A stretch of 64,000 nucleotides of DNA from Klebsiella planticola ATCC 33531 (GCF_000735435.1 NZ_JMPP01000019.1:1-64000); one strand, 5' to 3'. Counted from the first letter of the stretch, positions 19,999 through 31,759 are shown. Program-made: numbers and translations. The notes: a model not told the origin generated them from the letters alone.

Positions 19999-20328
19999 AT
20001 GACTCTTCACCATAGCGTGCGCGAGCGTTTGCACGCCCTTGAAGCGCTGCTGCGCGAAACGGACCACTGGCAAGACAATGCGCCGGAAAGTCGCGCGTTT
20101 GCCAGCCAACAGCCTTTCTGTATGGACACGCTTGAACCGCTGGAGTGGCTGCAGTGGGTCCTGATTCCTCGTATGCATCACTTACTCGATAGCGAGCAGC
20201 CCATGCCGCAGAATTTCGCCGTCGCGCCCTATTATGAAATGGCTCTCGATGCCGCACATCCGCTGCGCGAGCGGGTGCTGGCGGAGCTGCTGCTGCTGGA
20301 TACGCTGTTTGCCGGTGATGACGCCTGA
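19999..20328 (+). CDS. yqcC: YqcC family protein
   Basis: 109-aa small cytoplasmic protein (DUF446) of unknown function. Recognised by position and by HSVRERLHALEALLRE at the N terminus and LEPLEWLQWVLIPRMHHLL in the middle. No membrane segment. Its stop overlaps the truC start by one base, and the three genes yqcC-truC-yqcA are an operon. A TATCCT -10-like element lies at 19962-19967. Confidence 0.93.
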   Translation: MTLHHSVRERLHALEALLRETDHWQDNAPESRAFASQQPFCMDTLEPLEWLQWVLIPRMHHLLDSEQPMPQNFAVAPYYEMALDAAHPLRERVLAELLLLDTLFAGDDA

Positions 20329-21122
20329 TGCTGGAGATTATCTATCAGGATGAATGGCTGGTGGCGGTGAACAAACCCTCCGGCTGGCTGGTTCATCGCA
20401 GCTGGCTGGACCGCGATGAAAAAGTGGTGGTGATGCAAACCGTACGCGACCAGATTGGTCAGCACGTGTTTACCGCCCATCGCCTTGACCGCCCGACATC
20501 GGGTGTCCTGCTGATGGGGCTGTCGAGCGAAGCGGGAAGGCGCCTGTCTCAGCAGTTTGAACAGCATCAGATGCAAAAGCGCTACCACGCGGTGGTGCGC
20601 GGTTGGCTGACCGACGAAGCGGTACTGGATTATCCGCTGGTCGAAGAGCTGGATAAGATCGCTGATAAATTTGCCCGCGACGATAAAGAGCCCCAGCCGG
20701 CGGTCACGCACTATCGCGGAATGGCGACAGTCGAAATGCCGGTGGCGACCGGACGTTATCCGACAACGCGCTACAGCCTGGTTGAGCTGGAGCCCAAAAC
20801 CGGACGTAAACACCAGCTGCGCCGCCATCTTTCGCATTTACGTCACCCGATTATCGGCGACAGTAAACATGGCGATCTGCGACAAAACCGTAGCGCCGCA
20901 GAGCATTTTTCCGTTGACCGCTTGATGCTTCACGCCAGCCAGCTATCGTTAACGCATCCCTTTACCGGCGAGCCGTTGGCTATCCGTGCGGGCCTGGACG
21001 ACGTCTGGATGCGGGCGCTGTCGCAGTTTGGCTGGCGCGGTCTTCTGCCGCTAAATGAAAGGGTTGAGTTTGCTGACGACAGCGGTCAGGATGAAGAGAT
21101 TGAGGTCAATTCAGGGAGATAA
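20328..21122 (+). CDS. truC: tRNA pseudouridine(65) synthase TruC
   Basis: 264-aa RluA-family pseudouridine synthase modifying U65 of tRNA(Ile1) and tRNA(Asp). The catalytic aspartate is D54 in the [12 protein letters not shown] motif. [25 protein letters not shown] is the second family signature. Translationally coupled to yqcC and 2 bp from yqcA. Confidence 0.96.
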   Translation: MLEIIYQDEWLVAVNKPSGWLVHRSWLDRDEKVVVMQTVRDQIGQHVFTAHRLDRPTSGVLLMGLSSEAGRRLSQQFEQHQMQKRYHAVVRGWLTDEAVLDYPLVEELDKIADKFARDDKEPQPAVTHYRGMATVEMPVATGRYPTTRYSLVELEPKTGRKHQLRRHLSHLRHPIIGDSKHGDLRQNRSAAEHFSVDRLMLHASQLSLTHPFTGEPLAIRAGLDDVWMRALSQFGWRGLLPLNERVEFADDSGQDEEIEVNSGR

Positions 21123-21124
21123 TC

Positions 21125-21568
21125 ATGGCAGATATCGGTATTTTTGTAGGCACGATGTATGGAAACGCGCTGCTGGTAGCCGAAGAGGCTGAAGCCATTC
21201 TGAGCGGTCTGGGGCATAAAGCAAAGGTGTTCGAAGACCCGGAGATTCAGGACTGGGAGCCGTATAGCGGCAAATATGTGCTGGTAGTCACCTCCACCAC
21301 CGGTCAGGGCGATCTGCCGGACAGCATCGTCCCGCTGTATGAAGGGATGAAAGACATGTATCAGCCGCACCTGCGCTACGGGATTATCGCTCTTGGCGAT
21401 AGCACCTACGCGAATTTTTGCGGCGGCGGTAAGACGTTCGATGCCTTGCTGCAGGAGCAGGGCGCCAGACGTATCGGCGACATGCTTATGATCGATGCCA
21501 GCGAAGACCCTGAACCCGAGAGCGTGTCGAACCCATGGGTTGAACAGTGGGCGACTCTGCTCGAATAA
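21125..21568 (+). CDS. yqcA: Flavodoxin YqcA
   Basis: 147-aa flavodoxin-like FMN protein. The phosphate-binding loop is [16 protein letters not shown] near the N terminus; [12 protein letters not shown] and [14 protein letters not shown] bind the flavin ring. Cytoplasmic single-electron carrier; its partner is not established. A hairpin CGCCCTCT/AGAGGGCG at 21592-21615 follows but lacks a T-run. Confidence 0.94.
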   Translation: MADIGIFVGTMYGNALLVAEEAEAILSGLGHKAKVFEDPEIQDWEPYSGKYVLVVTSTTGQGDLPDSIVPLYEGMKDMYQPHLRYGIIALGDSTYANFCGGGKTFDALLQEQGARRIGDMLMIDASEDPEPESVSNPWVEQWATLLE

Positions 21569-22058
21569 ACAAATACATTAGCTAAAAGTTGCGCCCTCTC
21601 CCTACATAGAGGGCGTCACTTCCTGATGCCAGTGCCAGATAAACGGTCGATAAAATGTTAACCATTTTACCTGTCCCGGGCATCGGGCATTTGCACGACA
21701 ACCTGTTCACGCGGGCGGTTTTTTCCGGGAGTTTCCACCGGGTCAAGTGAAGCATTTCACACTCCTGCTGTTTGTCCCGCCATTTCCGCTGTTCCTCGCG
21801 CCAGCTTTTCATTTCCGTGAACTACCCCCCATCCAGTCAGGCATAAGCCATAAATCTATTTCTAAATCTCCGCTAAAGCTGTGTGTATGCACGGTGAGCC
21901 GGTCAGGTCCTCTTTTTATACTTTCCCTGCCAGTTAAAAAGGCAGCACGCCAGATATAACGAAAACAATGAAAAACTCAAACGCGTCATTCTGACTACCC
22001 TACAGGTTGTGCCATTCAGAATGAACGTAGCTAACGGCTATGATTCAGGAGTGCAACA
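21569..22058. promoter_or_regulatory. yqcA-gudP intergenic region with gudP leader
   Basis: 490 bp without a supportable gene. It holds the hairpin after yqcA (21592-21615) and, near gudP, an inverted repeat CATTCTGA (21987-21994) / TCAGAATG (22016-22023) ending 35 bp before the gudP start, a possible operator or leader hairpin. The gud genes are activated by CdaR in E. coli; a CdaR site cannot be assigned by eye. Short ORFs on both strands here show no family signature. Confidence 0.4.
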
Positions 22059-23411
22059 ATGAGTACATTAAGTCAGGCGGCGAGCGGCGCGGAAAAACGC
22101 ACCAATGCCCGCTACTGGATTGTGGTGATGCTGTTTATCGTCACATCTTTCAACTACGGTGACCGCGCAACGCTATCGATAGCCGGTTCGGAAATGGCCA
22201 AAGATATTGGCCTGGACGCGGTGGGCATGGGCTACGTTTTTTCCGCGTTCTCATGGGCCTACGTTATTGGTCAGATCCCCGGCGGATGGTTGCTTGACCG
22301 TTTCGGTTCAAAACGGGTCTATTTTTGGTCTATCTTCATCTGGTCGATGTTTACCCTGTTACAGGGCTTCGTCGATATCTTTAGCGGCTTCGGTATTATT
22401 ATCGCGCTGTTTACCCTGCGATTTCTGGTCGGGCTGGCGGAAGCGCCTTCGTTTCCTGGCAACAGTCGCATCGTAGCGGCCTGGTTCCCGGCGCAGGAAA
22501 GGGGAACCGCGGTGGCGATATTCAACTCCGCGCAATACTTTGCCACCGTTATCTTCGCGCCCATCATGGGCTGGTTAACCCATGAAGTGGGCTGGTCGCA
22601 CGTCTTCTTCTTTATGGGTGGGCTGGGGATTATCATCAGTTTTGTATGGCTTAAAGTCATCCATGAACCGAATCAGCATCCCGGCGTGAACAAGAAAGAG
22701 CTGGAGTACATTGCCGAAGGCGGTGCGCTGATCAACATGGATCAGAAGAAAAGCGTGCAGAAGGTGCCGTTCAGTGAAAAATGGGGCCAGATTAAACAGC
22801 TGATCGGTTCGCGCATGATGGTCGGGATCTACATTGGTCAGTACTGCATCAACGCCTTGACCTACTTCTTTATCACCTGGTTCCCGGTCTATCTGGTGCA
22901 GGCGCGCGGCATGTCGATTCTGAAAGCCGGGTTTGTCGCCTCGGTGCCGGCAATCTGCGGTTTTGCCGGCGGAGTACTGGGTGGGATTATCTCCGACTGG
23001 TTAATGCGCCGTACCGGCTCGCTCAATATTGCCCGTAAAACCCCGATTGTGGCAGGCATGCTGATGTCGATGGTTATGGTGTTCTGTAACTACGTTAACG
23101 TCGAGTGGATGATTATCGGCTTCATGGCGCTGGCCTTCTTCGGCAAAGGGATTGGCGCGCTGGGCTGGGCGGTGATGGCCGATACCGCGCCGAAAGAGAT
23201 CAGCGGCCTGTCGGGCGGCCTGTTCAATATGTTCGGCAATATCTCCGGCATCGTCACGCCGATTGCGATTGGTTACATCGTCGGGACCACGGGCTCATTC
23301 AACGGCGCGCTGATTTACGTCGGGGTGCATGCGCTGGTAGCGGTACTGAGCTATCTGGTGCTGGTGGGCGATATCAAACGCATTGAATTGAAACCTGTTA
23401 CGGAGCGTTAA
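22059..23411 (+). CDS. gudP: D-glucarate/D-galactarate MFS transporter GudP
   Basis: 450-aa anion:cation symporter-family MFS protein, 12 hydrophobic helices, importing glucarate. Family marks: [22 protein letters not shown] at the N terminus, [15 protein letters not shown] after helix 2, [24 protein letters not shown], and [22 protein letters not shown] near helix 10. AGGAG precedes the ATG. First gene of gudPXD; its stop overlaps the gudX start by one base. Confidence 0.95.
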   Translation: MSTLSQAASGAEKRTNARYWIVVMLFIVTSFNYGDRATLSIAGSEMAKDIGLDAVGMGYVFSAFSWAYVIGQIPGGWLLDRFGSKRVYFWSIFIWSMFTLLQGFVDIFSGFGIIIALFTLRFLVGLAEAPSFPGNSRIVAAWFPAQERGTAVAIFNSAQYFATVIFAPIMGWLTHEVGWSHVFFFMGGLGIIISFVWLKVIHEPNQHPGVNKKELEYIAEGGALINMDQKKSVQKVPFSEKWGQIKQLIGSRMMVGIYIGQYCINALTYFFITWFPVYLVQARGMSILKAGFVASVPAICGFAGGVLGGIISDWLMRRTGSLNIARKTPIVAGMLMSMVMVFCNYVNVEWMIIGFMALAFFGKGIGALGWAVMADTAPKEISGLSGGLFNMFGNISGIVTPIAIGYIVGTTGSFNGALIYVGVHALVAVLSYLVLVGDIKRIELKPVTER

Positions 23412-24769
23412 TGATGAGTACTCAATCCACACCCGTTATCACCGATATGAAAGTTATCCCGGTGGCCGGCCACGACAGCATGCTGTTGAACATCGGCGGG
23501 GCGCATAGTGCCTGGTTTACCCGCAATATCGTGGTTCTGACCGACAGTGCGGGCAATACCGGCATCGGCGAGGCACCCGGCGGAGAGGTGATTTATCAGA
23601 CGCTGGTCGATGCCATTCCGCAGGTGCTGGGGCAGGAGATTGCGCGCCTGAATAAGGTGGTTCAACAGGTTCACAAAGGTAATCAGGCGGCGGATTTCGA
23701 CACCTTTGGTAAAGGCGCCTGGACCTTTGAGCTGCGGGTCAACGCGGTGGCGGCGCTGGAGGCCGCGCTGCTGGATCTGCTAGGCAAAGCGCTGAATGTC
23801 CCGGTTTGCGAACTGCTGGGGCCGGGTAAACAGCGTGATGCGGTTACCGTGCTGGGCTATCTCTTCTATATCGGCGATCGCAATAAAACGGACCTGCCTT
23901 ATCTGGACAGTACCCGAGGGCATCATGAGTGGTATCGCCTGCGCCATCAGGAAGCGCTGAACAGTGACGCCGTGGTGCGGCTTGCCGAGGCCGCGCAGGA
24001 TCGCTACGGCTTTAAAGACTTCAAACTTAAGGGCGGCGTATTGCCGGGCGAGCAGGAAATTGACACCGCTCGCGCGCTGAAGAAACGTTTCCCGGACGCG
24101 CGAATTACCGTCGATCCGAACGGCGCCTGGCTGCTGGATGAGGCGATTGAACTGTGCAAGGGCCTGCAGGATGTGTTGACCTATGCGGAAGATCCGTGCG
24201 GCGCCGAGCAGGGCTTCTCCGGCCGCGAAGTGATGGCGGAGTTTCGTCGCGCCACCGGGCTACCGGTCGCCACCAATATGATTGCCACCAACTGGCGGGA
24301 AATGGGGCACGCGGTGATGCTCAACGCGGTAGACATTCCATTAGCCGATCCGCACTTCTGGACGCTCTCCGGCGCGGTGCGAGTCGCCCAGCTGTGTGAT
24401 GACTGGGGGCTGACATGGGGCTGCCACTCGAACAATCACTTCGATATTTCACTGGCGATGTTTACTCACGTCGGCGCCGCCGCGCCGGGCAACCCGACGG
24501 CTATCGATACCCACTGGATTTGGCAGGAAGGCGACTGTCGTTTGACCAAAAATCCGCTGCAAATTGAGAACGGCAAGATTGCCGTACCGGATGCGCCAGG
24601 CCTGGGTATCGAGCTGGACTGGGAACAGGTGCAAAAAGCCCATCAAGCCTATAAGGCGCTGCCGGGGGGCGCGCGTAATGACGCGGCGCCGATGCAGTAT
24701 CTGATCCCCGGCTGGAAATTTGACCGCAAGCGTCCCGTGTTCGGCCGCACCGCTGTCGCCAATCAATAA
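23411..24769 (+). CDS. gudX: Glucarate dehydratase-related protein GudX
   Basis: 452-aa enolase-superfamily protein paralogous to the next gene, evidently from tandem duplication. Catalytic-site elements of glucarate dehydratase are all visible: the KLK lysines (FKDFKLKGG), metal ligands in [16 protein letters not shown] and ATNM, LADPHF and the CHSNNH histidine. In E. coli GudX is often regarded as a poor or inactive relative of GudD; the residues here do not explain that. Two adjacent ATGs (23411, 23414) can serve as start. Confidence 0.93.
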   Translation: MMSTQSTPVITDMKVIPVAGHDSMLLNIGGAHSAWFTRNIVVLTDSAGNTGIGEAPGGEVIYQTLVDAIPQVLGQEIARLNKVVQQVHKGNQAADFDTFGKGAWTFELRVNAVAALEAALLDLLGKALNVPVCELLGPGKQRDAVTVLGYLFYIGDRNKTDLPYLDSTRGHHEWYRLRHQEALNSDAVVRLAEAAQDRYGFKDFKLKGGVLPGEQEIDTARALKKRFPDARITVDPNGAWLLDEAIELCKGLQDVLTYAEDPCGAEQGFSGREVMAEFRRATGLPVATNMIATNWREMGHAVMLNAVDIPLADPHFWTLSGAVRVAQLCDDWGLTWGCHSNNHFDISLAMFTHVGAAAPGNPTAIDTHWIWQEGDCRLTKNPLQIENGKIAVPDAPGLGIELDWEQVQKAHQAYKALPGGARNDAAPMQYLIPGWKFDRKRPVFGRTAVANQ

Positions 24770-24784
24770 CAAAAGGATTTCATC

Positions 24785-26125
24785 ATGACCACGCAGTTTT
24801 CTACCCCCGTCGTCACCGCTATGCAGGTTATTCCGGTTGCCGGCCACGACAGTATGCTGATGAATCTTAGCGGAGCTCATGCCCCGTATTTCACCCGCAA
24901 TATTGTGATTATCAAAGATAACTCAGGCCATACCGGCGTAGGGGAAATCCCCGGCGGAGAGAAAATCCGCCAGACGCTGGAAGAGGCCGCTGAACTGGTT
25001 GTCGGGAAAACGCTCGGCGAATATAAAAACGTCCTTGGGGCAGTACGCAGCCGCTTTGCCGACCGTGACGCCGGCGGCCGCGGTTTGCAAACTTTTGATC
25101 TGCGTACCACCATTCACGTTGTCACCGGGATTGAAGCCGCGCTGCTGGATCTGTTGGGACAGCATCTGGGCGTCAACGTCGCCTCTCTGCTGGGCGAGGG
25201 CCAACAGCGTAGCGAAGTCGAAATGCTGGGCTACCTGTTCTTCGTGGGTAACCGTCACGCCACGCCGCTGGCCTATCAAAGTCAGGGCGATGAGAAGTGC
25301 GACTGGTACCGGCTTCGTCATGAAGAGGCCATGACCCCGGACGCCGTCGTGCGTCTGGCAGAAGCCGCTTACGAAAAATATGGCTTCAACGATTTCAAAC
25401 TCAAAGGCGGCGTGCTGGCGGGTGAAGAAGAGGCCGAGTCGATTGTGGCGCTGGCTAAACGTTTCCCGCAGGCGCGCGTGACGCTTGACCCGAACGGCGC
25501 CTGGCGCCTGGATGAAGCGATTAAGATTGGTAAACAGCTGAAGGGCGTGCTGGCCTATGCGGAAGACCCCTGCGGCGCTGAACAGGGCTTCTCGGGCCGG
25601 GAAGTGATGGCGGAGTTCCGTCGTGCCACCGGCCTGCCGACGGCGACCAATATGATTGCCACCGACTGGCGTCAGATGGGACATACTTTGTCTCTGCAAT
25701 CGGTGGACATTCCGCTGGCGGATCCGCACTTCTGGACCATGCAGGGATCGGTTCGCGTGGCGCAGATGTGCCATGAGTTTGGTTTGACCTGGGGCTCGCA
25801 CTCCAACAACCATTTCGATATCTCGCTGGCGATGTTCACCCACGTTGCGGCGGCGGCGCCGGGCAACATTACCGCCATCGATACCCACTGGATCTGGCAG
25901 GAAGGTAATCAGCGATTGACCCGACAACCTTTTGAGATCAAAGGTGGTATGGTGCAGGTGCCCACCACACCGGGCCTCGGCGTTGAGCTGGATATGGACC
26001 GCGTGATGCAGGCAAATGAGCTATACAAAAAGCACGGGCTGGGCGCGCGTGACGATGCGATGGCCATGCAGTATCTGATCCCGAACTGGACGTTTGATAA
26101 CAAGCGTCCGTGTATGGTGCGCTAA
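24785..26125 (+). CDS. gudD: Glucarate dehydratase GudD
   Basis: 446-aa cytoplasmic Mg-dependent dehydratase of the mandelate racemase/enolase superfamily, converting D-glucarate or L-idarate to 5-keto-4-deoxyglucarate. By count K205 and K207 (KLK), D235, E266, N289, D313 and H339 occupy the known catalytic and metal positions. Same length as E. coli. 15 bp after gudX; glycerate kinase follows after a hairpin. Some dehydratase product is eventually turned into glycerate, which fits that neighbour. Confidence 0.96.
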   Translation: MTTQFSTPVVTAMQVIPVAGHDSMLMNLSGAHAPYFTRNIVIIKDNSGHTGVGEIPGGEKIRQTLEEAAELVVGKTLGEYKNVLGAVRSRFADRDAGGRGLQTFDLRTTIHVVTGIEAALLDLLGQHLGVNVASLLGEGQQRSEVEMLGYLFFVGNRHATPLAYQSQGDEKCDWYRLRHEEAMTPDAVVRLAEAAYEKYGFNDFKLKGGVLAGEEEAESIVALAKRFPQARVTLDPNGAWRLDEAIKIGKQLKGVLAYAEDPCGAEQGFSGREVMAEFRRATGLPTATNMIATDWRQMGHTLSLQSVDIPLADPHFWTMQGSVRVAQMCHEFGLTWGSHSNNHFDISLAMFTHVAAAAPGNITAIDTHWIWQEGNQRLTRQPFEIKGGMVQVPTTPGLGVELDMDRVMQANELYKKHGLGARDDAMAMQYLIPNWTFDNKRPCMVR

Positions 26126-26131
26126 GGAAAA

Positions 26132-26154
26132 TCCGGTTCCTGCGGGAACCGGAA
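26132..26154 (+). terminator. Hairpin between gudD and the glycerate kinase gene
   Basis: CCGGTTCC and GGAACCGG enclose TGCG and are followed by AATGGTTTTGC. The short T-tract suggests partial termination, so the kinase gene could be expressed at a lower level than gudPXD. Confidence 0.5.
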
Positions 26155-26195
26155 TGGTTTTGCTATCGGGTGTTTGTTCATATTAAGGACAGCGG

Positions 26196-27335
26196 ATGAA
26201 AATAGTGATTGCACCGGATTCATACAAGGAGAGCCTGAGTGCCCTGGATGTTGCGACGGCGATAGAAGCGGGGTTTCAGGAGATTTATCCTGATGCGGAG
26301 TATGTCAAGTTGCCCGTTGCCGATGGCGGCGAAGGGACCGTCGAAGCGATGGTAGCCGCCACTCAGGGGCGTCTGGTGCAGGTTACGGTTACCGGTCCGT
26401 TGAACCAACCGGTAGACGCTTTTTACGGCCTTTCCGGCGATGAACGCTGCGCTTTTATTGAAATGGCGGCGGCCAGCGGACTGGAAAGCGTCCCGCCGGC
26501 GTGCCGTAACCCATTGTTAACGACCACCTGGGGCACCGGGGAACTGATTCGCCACGCGCTGGATGCCGGCGTACAGCAGATTATTATCGGTATCGGCGGT
26601 AGCGCGACGAATGACGGCGGCGCCGGCATGGTACAGGCGCTGGGCGGAAAGTTACTGACGGCGGATAATCAACAGATTGCCTCCGGCGGCGGCGCGCTGG
26701 AACAGCTGGCGCGAATCGATCTGAGCGAACTGGATAGCCGGCTGGCCGATTGCCGCATCGATGTGGCCTGCGACGTGACCAATCCGCTAACGGGTCCGGA
26801 AGGCGCTACGGCGGTATTTGGGCCGCAAAAAGGGGCGACGGCAGAGATGATTGTCCGTCTCGACCGCGCGCTGGCGCACTATGCGCGCATCATTCAACGC
26901 GATTTAGCCGTCGACGTACTTCATCTTGAGGGCGGTGGTGCGGCAGGCGGTATGGGCGCCGCCCTGTATGCTTTCTGTGGCGCGCGACTGCGTCCAGGGA
27001 TCGAGATTGTGACTGATGCGCTGCATCTGGCGGAGCTGGTGGCGGACGCAGATCTGGTGATTACTGGTGAAGGGCGTATTGACAGTCAGACGATCCATGG
27101 CAAGGTGCCGGTGGGAGTGGCAAAGGTTGCGCAGCGCTATAACGTACCGGTTATTGCTATTGCCGGCAGCCTGACCGCTGATGTGGGGATTGTTCACCAG
27201 CACGGGCTGGATGCGGTATTCAGCGTGATCTATTCGGTCTGTACTCTGGAGGAGGCGCTGGAGAACGCGGCAGAAAACGTACGCATGACGGCGAGGAATG
27301 TTGCCGCGGTGCTGAACATGGGACGCAAGCTGTAA
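26196..27335 (+). CDS. garK: Glycerate 2-kinase (GarK/GlxK family)
   Basis: 379-aa type 1 glycerate kinase phosphorylating D-glycerate to 2-phosphoglycerate. Signatures: MKIVIAPDSYKESLSA, PVADGGEGTVEAMV, GIGGSATNDGGAGMVQALGG and EGGGAAGGMGAAL. In E. coli garK belongs to the garPLRK operon at another locus; here it is placed directly behind gudPXD, bringing the first and last steps of glucarate breakdown together. 2-phosphoglycerate enters glycolysis at enolase, also in this window. GarK and GlxK are close paralogues and cannot be told apart safely by eye. Confidence 0.9.
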   Translation: MKIVIAPDSYKESLSALDVATAIEAGFQEIYPDAEYVKLPVADGGEGTVEAMVAATQGRLVQVTVTGPLNQPVDAFYGLSGDERCAFIEMAAASGLESVPPACRNPLLTTTWGTGELIRHALDAGVQQIIIGIGGSATNDGGAGMVQALGGKLLTADNQQIASGGGALEQLARIDLSELDSRLADCRIDVACDVTNPLTGPEGATAVFGPQKGATAEMIVRLDRALAHYARIIQRDLAVDVLHLEGGGAAGGMGAALYAFCGARLRPGIEIVTDALHLAELVADADLVITGEGRIDSQTIHGKVPVGVAKVAQRYNVPVIAIAGSLTADVGIVHQHGLDAVFSVIYSVCTLEEALENAAENVRMTARNVAAVLNMGRKL

Positions 27336-27343
27336 GACGGTTT

Positions 27344-27407
27344 CCCCGGTCGCGTGATGCCTGCCGGGGCGATACCCTTTACATGGACGCCCGGACAGGC
27401 GCCGGGC
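27344..27407. other. Two GC-rich hairpins between convergent garK and barA
   Basis: CCCCGG (27344-27349) pairs with CCGGGG (27364-27369), and GCCCGG (27389-27394) with CCGGGC (27402-27407). They resemble degenerate REP-type or terminator hairpins in a convergent gap; neither has a proper T-run. Confidence 0.35.
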
Positions 27408-27424
27408 TATCCGGGGAAGAGGAT

Positions 27425-30178
27425 TTATATGCCCAGCATTTTGCACGCTTCCCGCGTGACATTATCCATTTCATCCAGCAGTTCCAGCAGCTCCGGCTCC
27501 AGCTCTTCGGCGGCGGTTCCGCCGCGCAGCTGGCTTTCGAGGGTCTGGCACAGTTTTTTCAGCCGTGGCACTCCGCTATAGCTGCAGCTGCCGTGGAGCT
27601 TATGAATCAAATCCAGCAGCCCCTCAGGCTCTTCGCCAACCAGCTGTTCTTCCACTTTATTACGCACTTCTGGCATAAAGGCGATCAGCATTTGCAGCAT
27701 CTCCCGCGCCAGATCCGGTTTCATGGCGGCCTGGCGTAGCGCCAGCTGCCAGTTGAGCGTTACGTTGTAGTCGATGGGCGGTTCGACAGGTTCCGCTGCC
27801 CGCAGCGGCGCGCTATGCTTTCCCGGCTGATAGCGCAGTAGCAGGCTGTGCAGCTTATCCTCTTCGATGGGCTTCGCCAGGTAGTCGTTCATCCCGGCCT
27901 TCATCAGCTTCTCTTTTTGCCCGTCAAACGCGTGGGCGGTGACGGCGATCACCGGCGTTTGTTGCTGATGAGGAAGGTGGCGAATCAGCTCGCAGGCGCG
28001 AATGCCGTCCATATCCGGCATCTGAATATCCATCAGAATCAGATCCAGCTGCATCTCCTTAGCCTGCTCTACGGCGCGCTGGCCGCTATCACACAGCGTG
28101 ACGTGCTGGACCAGATCTTCCAGCAGCACGCCGATAAGCTTCAGGTTCGCCGGATTATCATCTACCGCCATCACCGTCATCGGTAGCTTACTGCTGTCAG
28201 AATGGGGCAGGACGATTGGTGTCCTGGCGCGGCAGGAGGCGGTGAGCGCCGGGATTAACCGCGTGGCGGTCAGCGGTTTGAGCAGGCAGGCGGCAACGCC
28301 GTCTTGCTTCAGGGTTTCGGCATTGATCTGCGCATGGCAGGGGAGCGCCAGCAGTAAGTAGTCGGCCATGGCGCAGGCTTTCGCCAGGTTATCCTTTTGC
28401 TGACTCAGGTCACGCATCGATACCGGAAGACCGGCCAGCAGGATGTCGTAGTGGGCTTCCGGCAGCGCGGAAAACGTCGGGCTGTAGACCACCTCCAGCG
28501 GCAGGGTCGTCAGCAGCTCCATGGTGCACTGCGCCGCCGCCGCATTGGCCTCGATGTAGGCCAGCGTTTTGCCCGCCAGACCATGGGTTAACGGGCTCTC
28601 CTGAACCGCGTTGGGATTGAGGTCGAGGTTGATATGGAACCAGAACGTGGAGCCGCGATTCGGCTGGCTGTGGAATGAGATATCGCCGCCCATCTCTCTT
28701 ACCAGCCGCTGGGTTATCACCAGCCCGAGCCCGGTGCCGCCGTGGCGGCGGGAAATGCTGGCATCGGCCTGGCGGAATGCCTGGAACAGGCGGGACTGAT
28801 CGCGCTCGGGGATGCCGATCCCGGTATCGTGGATTTGAATTTCGATTTGTACGCTGGTGTTGCTCAACGCGCGCTGTTCGACCAGAACATCAATATTGCC
28901 ATGTTCGGTAAACTTGATGGCATTGCCCACCAGGTTGGTGATGATCTGCTGCAGGCGCAGAGGGTCGCCGATAATATTGTCCGGAACATCATTTTTGATG
29001 TTCAGCGTCAGCTCCAGCCCCTTATCGTGAGCGGAGTGCGCCAGCAGAGTCATGACCTCATCCAGCGCATTACGCAGCAGGAACGGGATGCTCTCAAGTA
29101 TCAGTTTACCCGCTTCCAGCTTCGAGAAGTCCAGCACGTCGTTAATGATAGCGAGCAGGTTGTTCGCCGAGCGCTCGATCGTGGTGAGGTGGTCGCGCTG
29201 AGTGGTATTTAAATCGGTCTTCAGGGTCAGGCGGGTAAAGCCAATGACGCCATTGAGCGGCGTTCGTAGCTCATGAGACATATTGGCGAGGAATTCTGAT
29301 TTGATGCGGGCCGCTTCCTGGGCGCGCTTCTTCGCCAGATCCAGCTCAACGTTCTGAATCTCCATCTGCTCAAGGGTTTCGCGCAGATCGGAGGTTGCCT
29401 GGTCGATATTGTGCTGCATCTCTTCGTGGTAGGCCGCCAGCGACATGGCCATGGAGTTGATGCCGTTTTTCAGCATATCCAGTTCGCCGAGCATAAACCC
29501 TTCGACGCGGCTGTCGAGCTGGCCGCGACGAATGCGGTCGACGGTATTCACCATATTGCGGATCGGCCCGGTGACGTCGCGCATCAGGCGCCAGCCGAAG
29601 ATCAGCGCGATGCCGATACAGAACAGCATCATGACGCTGGAGATGAAAATCTCTTTGTACTGCTGCAGCCGCACCGATTTGAGATCCAGTTCGAGGGCGA
29701 CATAGCCCAGCATGTTGCCGGGCATTTTGGCATCGGTCATCGGTGATTCATCGGGTGAATAACTTTCCGAGACGATAGGCGTACGCAAAATCATAACGTC
29801 GCCCTTGCGCACCGCGCTCAGCTGGCGAGGAAATTTTTCCCCATTTTCCAGACGCAGCTCGCTGGGATTGAGTTGAAAATTGGAGGTGACGAACAGCCTG
29901 TTTTGCGAATCGTAAATGGAAATAGCGCGTACGATATCGGAATGACGGCGATGCAGCACGCTAATCAGCTGGCCGATAGACTCGCGGTTTTGCAGATTCA
30001 TGCCATATTCACTGGAGACCGCCAGGGGTTCAATAATACTGGCTCCGGCGTCTTCCAGCTGACGCTGTAGGTCGTGATAGCGATGCGCGACGAAGAAAAT
30101 GCTGAGCAACAAACCGATGAGTACGGTTGGCGCCAGGATAAGAATCATCATGCGGGCACGTAGGCTGTAGTTGGTCAT
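27425..30178 (-). CDS. barA: Hybrid sensor kinase BarA
   Basis: 917-aa tripartite histidine kinase of the BarA-UvrY system. Transmembrane helices near residues 10-31 and 180-200 bracket a periplasmic sensor region; a HAMP segment follows. The phosphorylated histidine is in [15 protein letters not shown] (about residue 300), and the ATPase boxes are [21 protein letters not shown] and GGTGLGL. The receiver aspartate is in [13 protein letters not shown] (about 715) and the HPt histidine in [13 protein letters not shown] (about 860). BarA responds to acetate and other short-chain acids and, through UvrY, turns on csrB, which lies in this window. Complete and apparently intact; convergent with garK. 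Confidence 0.96.
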   Translation of the reverse strand: MTNYSLRARMMILILAPTVLIGLLLSIFFVAHRYHDLQRQLEDAGASIIEPLAVSSEYGMNLQNRESIGQLISVLHRRHSDIVRAISIYDSQNRLFVTSNFQLNPSELRLENGEKFPRQLSAVRKGDVMILRTPIVSESYSPDESPMTDAKMPGNMLGYVALELDLKSVRLQQYKEIFISSVMMLFCIGIALIFGWRLMRDVTGPIRNMVNTVDRIRRGQLDSRVEGFMLGELDMLKNGINSMAMSLAAYHEEMQHNIDQATSDLRETLEQMEIQNVELDLAKKRAQEAARIKSEFLANMSHELRTPLNGVIGFTRLTLKTDLNTTQRDHLTTIERSANNLLAIINDVLDFSKLEAGKLILESIPFLLRNALDEVMTLLAHSAHDKGLELTLNIKNDVPDNIIGDPLRLQQIITNLVGNAIKFTEHGNIDVLVEQRALSNTSVQIEIQIHDTGIGIPERDQSRLFQAFRQADASISRRHGGTGLGLVITQRLVREMGGDISFHSQPNRGSTFWFHINLDLNPNAVQESPLTHGLAGKTLAYIEANAAAAQCTMELLTTLPLEVVYSPTFSALPEAHYDILLAGLPVSMRDLSQQKDNLAKACAMADYLLLALPCHAQINAETLKQDGVAACLLKPLTATRLIPALTASCRARTPIVLPHSDSSKLPMTVMAVDDNPANLKLIGVLLEDLVQHVTLCDSGQRAVEQAKEMQLDLILMDIQMPDMDGIRACELIRHLPHQQQTPVIAVTAHAFDGQKEKLMKAGMNDYLAKPIEEDKLHSLLLRYQPGKHSAPLRAAEPVEPPIDYNVTLNWQLALRQAAMKPDLAREMLQMLIAFMPEVRNKVEEQLVGEEPEGLLDLIHKLHGSCSYSGVPRLKKLCQTLESQLRGGTAAEELEPELLELLDEMDNVTREACKMLGI

Positions 30179-30345
30179 GCGGTTCCGTTATGGGAGAATA
30201 TACTCTTCATCCATCAAGTGCCTCTGCGTTGGCGGTTTCGGCGACGGGGCGACCTTCGCCGCCGGAACGCTTACTGGCTGCCCAGATGCACCTTGAATGG
30301 ACTCGTGTATAGAGTCAGTTTATTTGATTGAGACAAATCTCTACG

Positions 30346-31650
30346 ATGGCGCAATTCTACTCTGCAAAACGGCGTGTGACGACGCGCCAGATCATAACCG
30401 TTACAGTCAATGACCTCGATCCCTTTGGTCAGGGCGTTGCTCGTCACCATGGTAAAGCGCTATTTGTTAATGGCTTATTGCCCCAGGAACAGGCTGAAGT
30501 TGTCGTCGTTGAAGACAAAAAACAGTACTCCCGGGCGCAGGTTAAACGCCGTCTTAATGACAGCCCGCAGCGCCAGGCGCCGCGCTGCCCGCATTTCGGT
30601 ACCTGCGGCGGCTGCCAGCAACAGCATGCCAGCGTTGAGCTCCAGCAGCAAAGTAAACGCGCCGCGCTTGCCCGGCTGATGAAACGGGATGTCGACGACA
30701 TTATAGCCGCTTCGCCGTGGGGATATCGTCGGCGCGCACGTCTGAGCTTGAATTATCAGCCAAAGACCCAACAATTACAGATGGGCTTTCGTCAGGCGGG
30801 CTCCAGCGACATTATCAACGTGGTGCAGTGCCCCATTTTGGCGCCCGATCTTGAGGCGTTGCTGCCGGCGGTGCGCGAGTGTTTGTCCGGTCTGAAATCG
30901 CCGAGTCAGCTCGGGCATGTTGAGCTGGTGCTGGCGGACAATGGCCCGTTGATGGTCCTGCGCCACACGGCAGCGTTACCGGCCGGCGATAGAGAAAAAC
31001 TGGAACGATTTTCGCAATCTCACGGTCTCGCGCTGTACCTGGCGCCGCAAAGCGAGATACTGGAACATATTAGTGGGGAAGCCCCATGGTATACCTCAGA
31101 CGGGCTACGCTTAATGTTTAGCCCGCGCGACTTTATCCAGGTGAACGATGGCGTCAATCAGCTGATGGTGCAAACGGCGCTGGCGTGGCTGGATATTCAG
31201 CCTCAGGATCGGGTCCTCGATCTGTTCTGCGGCATGGGGAATTTTACTCTGCCGCTGGCTACGCGCGCGGCCAATGTCGTGGGCGTTGAAGGCGTCCCGG
31301 CGCTGGTCGAGAAAGGGCGGGAAAATGCCGCGCTCAATCAGTTGCACAACGTGACATTCTTTCATGAAAATCTGGAAGAAGATGTGACCCGCCAGGCCTG
31401 GGCGCAGCATGGTTTTGATAAAATATTACTCGACCCGGCGCGAGCCGGAGCGCCGGGCGTTATGTCACACATTATAAAACTTGCCCCGCGTCGCGTCGTC
31501 TATGTCTCCTGTAATCCGGCGACCCTGGCGCGCGATAGCGACCTGCTGCTGCAGGCGGGGTATCAGATTCAACGCCTGGCGATGCTGGACATGTTCCCGC
31601 ATACCGGACATCTGGAATCAATGGTGTTGTTTGAGCACAGAGATACATAG
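30346..31650 (+). CDS. rlmD: 23S rRNA (uracil-1939-C5)-methyltransferase RlmD
   Basis: 434-aa RumA-type SAM methyltransferase for U1939 of 23S rRNA. An N-terminal TRAM domain ([21 protein letters not shown]) is followed by the [4Fe-4S] cysteines in [10 protein letters not shown], the SAM site [15 protein letters not shown] and the catalytic cysteine in [13 protein letters not shown]. The ATG at 30346 ([10 protein letters not shown]) matches homologues; the in-frame ATG at 30328 is unlikely. Divergent from barA and upstream of relA. Confidence 0.95.
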   Translation: MAQFYSAKRRVTTRQIITVTVNDLDPFGQGVARHHGKALFVNGLLPQEQAEVVVVEDKKQYSRAQVKRRLNDSPQRQAPRCPHFGTCGGCQQQHASVELQQQSKRAALARLMKRDVDDIIAASPWGYRRRARLSLNYQPKTQQLQMGFRQAGSSDIINVVQCPILAPDLEALLPAVRECLSGLKSPSQLGHVELVLADNGPLMVLRHTAALPAGDREKLERFSQSHGLALYLAPQSEILEHISGEAPWYTSDGLRLMFSPRDFIQVNDGVNQLMVQTALAWLDIQPQDRVLDLFCGMGNFTLPLATRAANVVGVEGVPALVEKGRENAALNQLHNVTFFHENLEEDVTRQAWAQHGFDKILLDPARAGAPGVMSHIIKLAPRRVVYVSCNPATLARDSDLLLQAGYQIQRLAMLDMFPHTGHLESMVLFEHRDT

Positions 31651-31759
31651 AATCGTTCGGATCAAGCCGAGGCAGCCAACCCCCCGGCGTACTGAAGGAT
31701 GAAGTGTCAACGTTGAGGCTTGCCGACTTCGGCAGGCCAGGTCCCTTAAGGAGAGGACA

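Noticed and set aside
21582-21959. Short ORFs on both strands between yqcA and gudP
   Set aside because: No ribosome site or conserved motif could be supported; the minus-strand peptide looks vaguely phage-like but not enough to call.
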